Positions 6,866 to 13,133 of a DNA stretch of 13,637 bases are shown here, piece after piece. The notes beneath the pieces were generated by a model. It did not search any database. It was given only the letters and a program-made list of their open reading frames with translations, and was not told the origin of the DNA. Positions within the stretch are counted from its first letter, which is position 1; each line of letters starts with the position of its first letter. A program made the translations under genes and the position numbers. Source of the stretch: JAJKIP01 sp040509055 (lineage in GTDB: Bacteria; Bacteroidota; Bacteroidia; Chitinophagales; Chitinophagaceae); contig JBEVLT010000174.1 in assembly GCA_040509055.1 (NCBI GenBank), positions 1-13,637 on the forward strand, read 5' to 3'.

Positions 6866-7450
6866 ATGGATACAGTTCATTTTGCAGGTATATCGGGCAG
6901 CCTTCGCAAAGGTTCTTACAATACCGCTTTGCTCCACAATATTGCAGATGGGCTGCTGCCTGCCAATACGACCATCGAGATTTTTCCCCTTCATGATATA
7001 CCGCTGTACAACGCTGATATGGACAAGCCGGAGGCACAAAGCCGGCCGGTGGCCGTACAGTTGCTGCGCAAAGCTTTTGAAAAGGCAGATGCTATCGTGA
7101 TCGTATCGCCGGAATACAACTACAGCATACCCGGTCTGCTCAAAAATGCGATCGACTGGGCTTCCCGGGGCGAAGATTCTCCGCTGCTTCACAAACCTGT
7201 AGCCGTGATGGGCGCCACACCGGGTATGTGGGGCACGGTGCGGATGCAGCTGGCATTTCATCCCGTATTTCAGTACCTCGGTATGAAGCCGCTTTACAAA
7301 CCGGAAGTGCTGATTGCACAGGCAAAGACAAAATTTGATACGGGCGGCACGCTCACCGATGCTACAGCACGCAAGCTGGTAGGGCAGCAACTGCAGGCCC
7401 TGCGCGACCTGGCACTGCAGGAAAAAGTGATGCGGGACACCCATTTGTAA
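6866..7450 (+). CDS. NAD(P)H-dependent FMN reductase (flavodoxin fold)
   Basis: 194 residues from ATG 6866. An upstream ATG at 6833 adds 11 residues, but the strand leading to the flavin loop begins naturally at 'MDTVHFAGISGS'. The FMN-phosphate loop is 'GSLRKGSYN' (11-19). 'PEYNYSIPG' (82-90) and 'LKNAIDWASR' (92-101) are the hallmark motifs of the NADPH-dependent FMN reductase family, which includes chromate and azo-dye reductases; length also fits. The protein has no leader and should be cytoplasmic. It would transfer electrons from NAD(P)H through bound FMN to quinones or other acceptors; the physiological acceptor cannot be told. No clear promoter was found in the 91 nt between the Dabb stop and this start, so cotranscription with the Dabb gene is possible. 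It converges on the GIN-domain gene. Confidence 0.9.
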   Translation: MDTVHFAGISGSLRKGSYNTALLHNIADGLLPANTTIEIFPLHDIPLYNADMDKPEAQSRPVAVQLLRKAFEKADAIVIVSPEYNYSIPGLLKNAIDWASRGEDSPLLHKPVAVMGATPGMWGTVRMQLAFHPVFQYLGMKPLYKPEVLIAQAKTKFDTGGTLTDATARKLVGQQLQALRDLALQEKVMRDTHL

Positions 7451-7469
7451 CAGCGCCCGTGAATACGGA

Positions 7470-7512
7470 AAATAAAAAGGGCATGCAAATCCGTTACCCG
7501 GTTTACATGCCC
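7470..7512 (-). terminator. Intrinsic terminator of the GIN-domain gene
   Basis: GGGCATG (7479-7485) and CATGCCC (7506-7512) pair perfectly. Inside them AAA/TTT and CCG/CGG extend the stem with small mismatches around a short loop. On the minus strand the stem is followed by TTTTTATTT (7478 to 7470). It lies 22 nt after the GIN-domain stop. The plus-strand side lacks a T-run, so it mainly serves the minus strand. Confidence 0.8.
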
Positions 7513-7534
7513 ATGTTGGTCCTGCTCCTGCCTG

Positions 7535-8257
7535 CTATTCTTTGATCACCTGTCCGCCACCGCTTGTCTCAATATTTTTTACGCCGGGATTTCCTTTGTA
7601 ATAGATACGGCTGCCGCCGCTCGCTGATGCAAACAATGCATCCACCGGTTGTACCTGTGCTGTAGCGCCGCCGGAGGCGCTGATGTCTACTTCGGTTGCT
7701 GTAAGCCCATAAGCCTTCAGCTTACCGCCGCCGGATATATTGCCATACAGGTCGGCCGTGGCGCCGGTTACGGTGAGGGTGGAAGCTCCGCTGATTTCCA
7801 CGTTCATATTGACGCCGGTTCCGTTCATGGTCAGGTTGGAAGCGCCCGACAATACGGCGCTGATCACGTGCGGCACACCCTGGAAACCGGCTACCGTACC
7901 GGTGGCTGCGCCTGACAGTATCGTTGACGTCAGCGTGGGCAGCGTAATATAGATGTCCATCTGCGGACGGTTTTGTACATAGGTTTGGTACTGAATTTCG
8001 AGCGTATTGTCAGCGACCGAAAATTCCAGGTCGTGCACATAGTTGGCTTCGCCCCTTGCTTTGATGGCAAAGGCAGCCCCTTTGGTAATAATGACGTTGA
8101 GCTCGGCACCGGCATTCACGCGGGTGAAACCGGAGACCTGCACGTCTTCCTCGATGACAGGCGAGTGGTCCAGGTCGTCTTTTTTACAGGAGAAAAAAGC
8201 GAAGAGCAGGGCTGGTAGCAGGGCCCACTTTCGCAATGATAAAACTGTTTTTTTCAT
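7535..8257 (-). CDS. GIN-domain (DUF2807) lipoprotein, putative adhesin-type beta-helix
   Basis: 240 residues. A basic, hydrophobic leader ends in 'FAFFSC' with Cys24, followed by KKDD, as in a Bacteroidota lipoprotein. The mature part begins with the head-domain motif 'VSGFTRVNAGAELNVIITKG' (41-60). From about residue 114 there is a series of SGA/SGG turns (serines near 115, 137, 156, 175, 195, 213, 232) spaced mostly 18-20 residues, which suggests one turn per rung of a right-handed beta-helix. This is the DUF2807 family, described as the head GIN domain of putative auto-transporter adhesins. The function is not established; envelope adhesion or stress sensing are suggestions only. The gene has its own terminator and a possible promoter 41 nt upstream, so it is probably monocistronic. 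Confidence 0.88.
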   Translation of the reverse strand: MKKTVLSLRKWALLPALLFAFFSCKKDDLDHSPVIEEDVQVSGFTRVNAGAELNVIITKGAAFAIKARGEANYVHDLEFSVADNTLEIQYQTYVQNRPQMDIYITLPTLTSTILSGAATGTVAGFQGVPHVISAVLSGASNLTMNGTGVNMNVEISGASTLTVTGATADLYGNISGGGKLKAYGLTATEVDISASGGATAQVQPVDALFASASGGSRIYYKGNPGVKNIETSGGGQVIKE

Positions 8258-8298
8258 GGCTGATACTTGTATAGTTGGTTAAGGAAATAATGAGAAGG

Positions 8299-8307
8299 TA
8301 AAAGTAA
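8299..8307 (-). promoter_or_regulatory. Possible -7 element (TTACTTTTA) of the GIN-domain gene
   Basis: On the minus strand TTACTTTTA lies 41 nt before the ATG at 8257, the same distance as the similar box before the haem-motif gene. No -33 TTG is seen at the right spacing. Confidence 0.25.
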
Positions 8308-8377
8308 ACGGTGTTATCCATGCTGCCGGGAACATCCGGAAGAACAGGCATAGCCTTGTGGTGAACTGATGTTTTGA

Positions 8378-8431
8378 ATGCATGGCCTGTCGGCAGCGGC
8401 CTGCTGCCGGTGGTTTCTTTTTGCCATGCAT
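8378..8431. repeat. Nested inverted repeat (hairpin within hairpin)
   Basis: Outer arms ATGCATGGC (8378-8386) and GCCATGCAT (8423-8431) are perfect 9-bp complements. Inside them CGGCAGC (8391-8397) and GCTGCCG (8403-8409) form a second perfect 7-bp stem with a 5-nt loop. On the plus strand the inner stem is followed by a T-rich stretch (8412-8422). The element directly abuts the terminator of the haem-motif gene. No gene is seen in 8258-8485 apart from these structures and the possible promoter near 8299. Confidence 0.6.
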
Positions 8432-8466
8432 AAAAAAACCGGCTGTCCTTGTAAGAAGACAGCCGG
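8432..8466 (-). terminator. Intrinsic terminator of the haem-motif lipoprotein gene
   Basis: CCGGCTGTC (8439-8447) and GACAGCCGG (8458-8466) form a perfect 9-bp GC-rich stem with a 10-nt loop. Read on the minus strand it is followed by seven T (8438 to 8432). It starts 19 nt after the stop codon at 8486. A textbook rho-independent terminator. Confidence 0.9.
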
Positions 8467-8485
8467 CCTTATTCATCGGCAGTTG

Positions 8486-9916
8486 CTATTTCGCGTACAC
8501 AGGAAAGATAAAGCTCAGGTCGGTCCTGATGGTATCGTTGTTGTAGATGACACTGGCCCCGCCGTGACAGCTGATACAGGAGGCGCTGATCTGGTCATAG
8601 GTTTCCAGCGTGGTATTGGCCAGGAAGTTGGGAGCCGTCGGGGCCGGGCTTATTTCGGCCTGCTGCCATTGGGTGCCGATCAGCCTGTAGTTGGCCCATA
8701 CTGTTCCCTTCAGCTTATTCTGCCATAGTTGGGTCACCATTTCCGTATACTTGTAGATCGGGTATACCCTTACCGCCTGTACACCGAAGGAATCGTCAGG
8801 TGTTTGCCCGGGTGGTTTTACGGCATAGCTTCCTGCATAGGGCATCGTGGTCTCCCAGATATACCGGCCCTGGTCACCGGTGAGCGTATCTGGCGGCGTA
8901 TTCGGCGGACAATTCAGGCAGGCCGCATTGTAAAAAGACCATTGCTTGTTGTTTTGCTGTGCCTGCTGCGGGTTGTCGGGCACATTATCGATGTGTTCAA
9001 ACGTGGTCCAGATCTGGTTAGCGCTTACCTTGGCTGTTTTACGGACGATGTGCATGCCTACCAGCCCTACCTGAACATTGGTCAGGATCAGCGACTTCCT
9101 GTTGCGGGTGTGCAGGCTGTCGATATAAACGGTAGCGCGGCGGCAGTAATAGCGGCTGGTGTCATCGCCCAGCGCCGGTACCAGGATGCGCCAGCTGGAT
9201 TTGATCTCTATGATGCCCGGGTTACCTGAAGCCGAGTCGCTGGCCGGTAATTCGATGCCGCCGGGGCTGGTAGCGGCATAGCTATAAATACCCTGTACGG
9301 TGGTGAGCTTGTTGCTGACGATATATTTTGTTTCTACCGGGTTTAGCTTTATTTCATACAAAACGAAATTGAGGTTCCGGTCGATCAGCGGGTGTCCGTC
9401 CGCCTCAAGAAAGCCTTTGAGCTTGTTGTGGGTCAGCAGGCTCATGTCGATCGTGTTGTTGGGCAGCAAAGACACCGGGGCTTTCGAATCCATATAGAAG
9501 AACTTCTGTCCGTTCCTGCCCGCATCTCCCAATTGAAGCAATAGCTCTGTATTGGTATGCCCGAAGATAGTGGCAGGGTCCGTATAGCGTTCCCATACCC
9601 GCGGCGCATCCGGAAAATCGGATGGGCTGTTCCCCACCGGGTTGCCTGCCGAATCGGAAGGCCAGTTCAGCGCCACAAAGGTTTGCCAGGAGAATACGTC
9701 GAAGGGTATCTGGTGCAGGGAATCCAGGAAGCTGTCATAGCCGAGCGTAAAGGACTCGTTTACGTCGTAGGGGATATGCGGGCACAGGTTATCGGCAGGA
9801 GAGCCGTTGCAAAACCGGTTGTAAATGTCCGGGTCTTTTTCTTTTTTGTCCTGGTTGCAGGTCCAGGCAAGCGCAACGGCACCAGCGAGCGCCAGTATGG
9901 CAAGAAGCTTTTTCAT
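8486..9916 (-). CDS. Large envelope lipoprotein with a single C-terminal CxxCH haem motif (cytochrome c-like)
   Basis: 476 residues. The leader 'MKKLLAILALAGAVALAWTC' suggests lipidation at Cys20, although W-T before the Cys is a loose lipobox; if not lipidated the protein would still be exported. One haem c motif, 'CISCHGG' (Cys447, Cys450, His451), sits 25 residues before the end. No Met ligand can be placed with confidence. The large N-terminal part has distinctive blocks: 'FSWQTFVALNWP' (75-86), 'PRVWERY' (105-111), 'GLVGMHIVRKT' (284-294) and 'TTFEHIDNVPD' (304-314). I associate this layout with uncharacterised cytochrome c family proteins in several phyla, from memory only. Cys333 and Cys336 ('CLNCP') lack the His and are not a second haem site. 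Electron transfer or a haem-dependent redox enzyme is likely, but the substrate is unknown. The gene is monocistronic between its own promoter and terminator. Confidence 0.75.
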   Translation of the reverse strand: MKKLLAILALAGAVALAWTCNQDKKEKDPDIYNRFCNGSPADNLCPHIPYDVNESFTLGYDSFLDSLHQIPFDVFSWQTFVALNWPSDSAGNPVGNSPSDFPDAPRVWERYTDPATIFGHTNTELLLQLGDAGRNGQKFFYMDSKAPVSLLPNNTIDMSLLTHNKLKGFLEADGHPLIDRNLNFVLYEIKLNPVETKYIVSNKLTTVQGIYSYAATSPGGIELPASDSASGNPGIIEIKSSWRILVPALGDDTSRYYCRRATVYIDSLHTRNRKSLILTNVQVGLVGMHIVRKTAKVSANQIWTTFEHIDNVPDNPQQAQQNNKQWSFYNAACLNCPPNTPPDTLTGDQGRYIWETTMPYAGSYAVKPPGQTPDDSFGVQAVRVYPIYKYTEMVTQLWQNKLKGTVWANYRLIGTQWQQAEISPAPTAPNFLANTTLETYDQISASCISCHGGASVIYNNDTIRTDLSFIFPVYAK

Positions 9917-9957
9917 GTCAACAGGTTTAAGGTTTTGAGGAATGGTGAATTGGCCTA

Positions 9958-9990
9958 TAAAAGGTAATATATAATATCCGAAAGTTCAAA
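9958..9990 (-). promoter_or_regulatory. Promoter of the haem-motif lipoprotein gene
   Basis: On the minus strand TTTG (9990-9987) is followed after 20 nt by TACCTTTTA (9966-9958), a close match to the Bacteroidota -33/-7 promoter TTTG...TAnnTTTG. The -7 box ends 41 nt before the ATG at 9916. Confidence 0.5.
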
Positions 9991-10057
9991 CTGGTGCATC
10001 GCAGCGCCGGAAAGGCGGGGAGATGGTAAGGGCGGTAATTGCCGGCGAAACAGGTAA

Positions 10058-10090
10058 TTGTGAAAGACGCTGAACTTTCCCTTACCTTTG
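10058..10090 (+). promoter_or_regulatory. Promoter of prfB
   Basis: TTG at 10058-10060 and, 22 nt later, TACCTTTG at 10083-10090, an exact TAnnTTTG -7 box. The box ends only 7 nt before the prfB ATG, so transcription should start within a few bases of the start codon and the mRNA is probably nearly leaderless. Confidence 0.7.
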
Positions 10091-10097
10091 CACCCCT

Positions 10098-11190
10098 ATG
10101 ACACAGGAAAAATTACAGGATATGCGGTCCCGCATTGCCGGGATAAGGAGGTTTCTTTGACGTCGATAACCGACGATATAAAATCGAAGAAGAAAAGCAG
10201 CGTTCGTTAAGTCCGGGTTTCTGGGATGACAACAAGCGGGCTACTGAGATTCTCAAGAATATCAAGCTGAATGAGTATTGGGTAAAACTCTATGAGACGG
10301 CAGAGATGTCGGTAGAGGATTTTGCCGTGCTGTTTGACTTCTGGAAAGCCGGGGATGCCACCGAAGAAGAGACCAAAGAGGCCTACGATAAATCATTGGT
10401 CCTTCTCGATGATGCCGAATTCAAGGCTACCCTGAACGAACCGGAAGATGAATTGCCGGCCGTATTGCAGATCAACAGCGGCGCCGGCGGCACGGAAAGC
10501 CAGGACTGGGCCGAAATGCTGGCCCGTATGTACCGCATGTATGGCGAAAAGCAGGGCTGGAAGGTGACCGAGATGGACTGGCAATGGGGTGACGGAGCCG
10601 GTATTAAAACGGCTACCTTACAATTCGAGGGCCCGTTTGCGTATGGCTTCCTCAAAGCAGAAAGCGGGGTGCACCGGCTGGTGCGTATTTCACCGTTCGA
10701 CAGCAATGCAAGGCGGCATACTTCGTTTGTATCGGTATTCGTGTACCCGCTGGTAGACGATACCATCCATATCGAAATAAATCCTGCCGATGTGAAAATG
10801 GAAACATCACGAAGTGGTGGCGCCGGCGGGCAGAATGTGAATAAGGTGGAAACAAAAGTGCAGCTGACGCATATTCCCACCGGCATCGTGGTGGTGTGCC
10901 AGCAGGACAGGAGCCAGCTGGGCAACAGGGAACTTGCGATGCAGATGCTGAAGAGCCGCCTCTACGAAGAAGAATTGCGCAGGCGCCAGGCGATAAAAGA
11001 TGCGACCAACTCGACCAAGAAAAAAATAGAATGGGGCAGCCAGATACGCAGCTATGTTTTTCACCCCTATAAAATGATCAAGGACCACCGTACCGATTTC
11101 GAAACCGGCAATATACAGCCGGTAATGGATGGGGAACTGGATGGGTTTATCAAGGCCTACCTGATGAGCGAGAAAGAAGCGGAGAGTTAA
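10098..11190 (+). CDS. prfB: Peptide chain release factor 2, with programmed +1 frameshift
   Basis: Release factor 2 reads UAA and UGA and triggers peptide release. Translation starts at ATG 10098 and meets an in-frame TGA at 10158-10160 after 20 codons (ending R-R-F-L). After a +1 shift at CTT-TGA-C, reading resumes at GAC 10159 and runs to 11190, giving 363 residues, a normal RF2 length. The joined sequence is RF2-like across the junction (RRFL/DVDNRRYKIEEE, then GFWDD). Diagnostic sites are SPF (about 198-200), the stop-codon recognition tripeptide of RF2, and GGQ (about 243-245) in 'SGGAGGQNVNKVETKV', the peptidyl-transferase motif. AGGAGG at 10146-10151 lies just upstream of the slippery CTT, as in the known autoregulated site: low RF2 favours the shift. 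The shift means the gene is intact, not a pseudogene. The next gene follows after 37 nt. Confidence 0.97.
10146..10161 (+). promoter_or_regulatory. prfB programmed +1 frameshift site
   Basis: The site reads AGGAGG-TTT-CTT-TGA-C: an internal Shine-Dalgarno-like AGGAGG (10146-10151), one spacer codon, slippery CTT (10155-10157), UGA (10158-10160) and the C that makes this UGA a weak stop. It matches the classic prfB autoregulation site closely. Confidence 0.95.
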
Positions 11191-11227
11191 TCCCCCTGTA
11201 TTTTTAATTATAACAAGCGTTCAACAT

Positions 11228-12859
11228 ATGAGCATCGGAACCTTTTCTTACCCGATGCCGGCCAATGAGCCGGTATTGAATTACGGACCGGGCAGCCCGG
11301 AAAAGAAACGGCTGAAAGAAGTGCTGGCCATCCTGAAGAAGGAAGAAGCTGATATACCTATGTATATCGGTGCAGCAGAAGTGCGCACCGGCAAAAAGAT
11401 CGCCATTCATCCGCCACACGAGACCGCGCATACACTCGGTTATTTTCATGCCGGTGAGGAGCAGCATGTGCACCAGGCCATCCAGGCGGCGCTGGCCGCC
11501 AGGGAAAGCTGGGCCGGCATGAGCTGGGAGAACCGGGCCAATATCTTTTTAAGGGCCGCCGATCTTATTGCTACCAAATACCGGCCGTACATGAACGGCA
11601 CGACCATGCTGGGGCAGAGCAAGAATGCCTTCCAGGCCGAGATCGATTCTGCCTGCGAGCTGATCGATTTCCTGCGCTTTAACGTACACTTCCTGAGCGA
11701 AATATACAAACAGCAGCCTATCAGCAGCCCGGGCATGCACAACCGGATGGAATACCGCCCGCTGGAAGGGTTTGTGCTGGCCGTAACGCCGTTCAACTTT
11801 ACGGCGATCGGCGGCAACCTGCCCGCTTCTGCTGCGCTGTGCGGCAACGTAGTGGTGTGGAAGCCGGCCAACACGCAGGTTTATTCTGCACAGATGTTCA
11901 TGCGCATCCTGAAAGAAGCCGGTCTGCCGGATGGCGTCATCAACCTGATCTATGTAGACGGGCCTACGATCGGGAAAGTGTGTTTCAATCATACCGATTT
12001 TGCAGGGGTACACTTTACCGGCTCCACCGGTGTGTTCAACAACATGTGGGAGACCATCGGCAAGAATATGGCGATGTATAAATCATACCCGCGCATTGTC
12101 GGCGAAACAGGGGGGAAAGATTTTGTGATCGCTCATCGGAGCGCCGATCCCGCTGTAGTGGCTACGGCATTGCTGCGCGGCGCCTTCGAATTCCAGGGAC
12201 AAAAATGCTCTGCAGCTTCGCGGGCTTATATTCCTTCCAATATTGCAGAAGAAGTAAAAAAGAAATTGGCCGATGGGATCAATAGCTTTAAGATGGGCAC
12301 CGTGGAAGATTTCACCAACTTTATCAACGCGGTGATCGATGAAAAAAGTTTTGATAAGATACAGGCCTATATAGAAGAGGCAGGAAAAGGTCCGGAGACG
12401 GAAATATGGGCAGGGGGTAGCTGCGACAAGACCAGCGGTTATTTTGTGCAGCCGACCGTGATCGGCACCACCAATCCGAAATCGGTGACGATGTGCGAAG
12501 AAATATTCGGACCGGTGCTGACCGTATATGTATACGCGGCCGATGAGTTTGAAAAAACATTGGAACTTGTTGATACCACTTCTCCTTATGCGTTGACCGG
12601 CTCGGTGATCGCACAGGACAGGGCTGCGGTGGAACTGGCCACCAACAGGTTACGGAATGCAGCCGGTAATTTTTACATCAACGATAAGCCCACCGGCGCC
12701 GTGGTCGGACAGCAGCCTTTCGGCGGCGCCAGGGCAAGCGGCACAAATGATAAAGCAGGATCCATTCTCAACCTGTATCGCTGGCTCAGTGCCCGTACCA
12801 TTAAGGAAACGTTTAATCCGCCTGTGGACTACGGTTATCCTTTTATGCAGGAGCAATAG
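11228..12859 (+). CDS. pruA: L-glutamate gamma-semialdehyde (1-pyrroline-5-carboxylate) dehydrogenase
   Basis: 543 residues, the usual length of the stand-alone P5C dehydrogenase of the ALDH4 type. It oxidises glutamate semialdehyde, in equilibrium with pyrroline-5-carboxylate, to glutamate with NAD+, the second step of proline breakdown, in the cytoplasm. The N-terminal block 'EPVLNYGPGSPEKKRL' (14-29) is typical of this subfamily. Aldehyde dehydrogenase motifs: Asn190 in 'TPFNFTAIGGN', Lys212 in 'WKPANTQV', 'FTGSTGVF' (263-270) near the NAD site, Glu293 in 'GETGGKDFV' and catalytic Cys327 in 'GQKCSAASRAY'. 'EEIFGPVL' and 'PFGGARASGTNDKAG' complete the fold. The start at 11228 has no Shine-Dalgarno but an AT-rich upstream region; a TATTTTTA (11199-11206) could be a weak -7 box. 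It lies 37 nt after prfB, so read-through is possible. No proline dehydrogenase gene is in the window. Confidence 0.95.
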   Translation: MSIGTFSYPMPANEPVLNYGPGSPEKKRLKEVLAILKKEEADIPMYIGAAEVRTGKKIAIHPPHETAHTLGYFHAGEEQHVHQAIQAALAARESWAGMSWENRANIFLRAADLIATKYRPYMNGTTMLGQSKNAFQAEIDSACELIDFLRFNVHFLSEIYKQQPISSPGMHNRMEYRPLEGFVLAVTPFNFTAIGGNLPASAALCGNVVVWKPANTQVYSAQMFMRILKEAGLPDGVINLIYVDGPTIGKVCFNHTDFAGVHFTGSTGVFNNMWETIGKNMAMYKSYPRIVGETGGKDFVIAHRSADPAVVATALLRGAFEFQGQKCSAASRAYIPSNIAEEVKKKLADGINSFKMGTVEDFTNFINAVIDEKSFDKIQAYIEEAGKGPETEIWAGGSCDKTSGYFVQPTVIGTTNPKSVTMCEEIFGPVLTVYVYAADEFEKTLELVDTTSPYALTGSVIAQDRAAVELATNRLRNAAGNFYINDKPTGAVVGQQPFGGARASGTNDKAGSILNLYRWLSARTIKETFNPPVDYGYPFMQEQ

Positions 12860-12873
12860 ATTGAATTACAAGC

Positions 12874-12900
12874 TGTCAGTGATCAGGCTGATTGCTGACA
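12874..12900 (+). repeat. 12-bp hairpin just after pruA
   Basis: TGTCAGTGATCA (12874-12885), loop GGC, TGATTGCTGACA (12889-12900). As RNA this is a continuous 12-bp stem with two tandem G-U pairs in the middle. It begins 14 nt after the pruA stop. No T-run follows, so it is more likely a 3'-end stabiliser or protein site than a terminator by itself. Confidence 0.55.
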
Positions 12901-12963
12901 AGGATCAATAACGTGTTTAAGCGTAGTTGTTACCTTGTGCCCAATTCAACCGGTATAATCAAC

Positions 12964-12984
12964 AGTTCGTACACGAACTTTTTT
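12964..12984 (+). terminator. Probable intrinsic terminator of pruA
   Basis: AGTTCG (12964-12969), loop TACA, CGAACT (12974-12979) and a T-run to 12984. A short 6-bp stem, but with a proper U-tract; it lies about 105 nt after the pruA stop and just before the promoter of the next gene. Confidence 0.6.
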
Positions 12985-13003
12985 ATAGCTTTTTGAACAA
13001 GAG

Positions 13004-13011
13004 TAGATTTG
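13004..13011 (+). promoter_or_regulatory. -7 promoter element (TAGATTTG) of the barrel-protein gene
   Basis: TAGATTTG is an exact TAnnTTTG match. The expected -33 position falls on a T-rich stretch (12979-12984) shared with the preceding terminator. Transcription would start near 13017, giving a leader of about 115 nt. Confidence 0.5.
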
Positions 13012-13070
13012 CATTGTTAATACAGTAACTCCTTTATAAAAACTTTAAGAATCGGATATTTTTTAGTCAC

Positions 13071-13109
13071 AGGAGGATACTTATGTTTGTCCCCGGGTTC
13101 AATTTTTAG
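13071..13109 (+). promoter_or_regulatory. Shine-Dalgarno-led 8-codon mini-ORF in the leader of the barrel-protein gene
   Basis: A perfect AGGAGG (13071-13076) stands 6 nt before ATG 13083, which opens a mini-ORF M-F-V-P-G-F-N-F ending at TAG 13107-13109. It is in the same frame as the downstream gene, whose ATG lies 24 nt later. The upstream bases GTA-A-CTCCT (13025-13033) could pair with AGGAG-GA-TAC (13071-13080) and hide the site. A leader peptide or translational switch is possible, but chance cannot be excluded. Confidence 0.3.
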
Positions 13110-13133
13110 TTTAAACCATAAAACAACCACTTT

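Noticed and set aside
8909..8920. Second haem site CLNCP in the haem-motif lipoprotein
   Set aside because: The CxxC is followed by Pro instead of His, so it cannot be a standard haem c attachment motif.
10306..11190. prfB as a shortened gene starting at ATG 10306, or as a broken gene with a TGA
   Set aside because: RF2-like sequence continues upstream through the +1 frame to 10159 and joins the 20-codon ORF at the classic frameshift site. The gene is complete.
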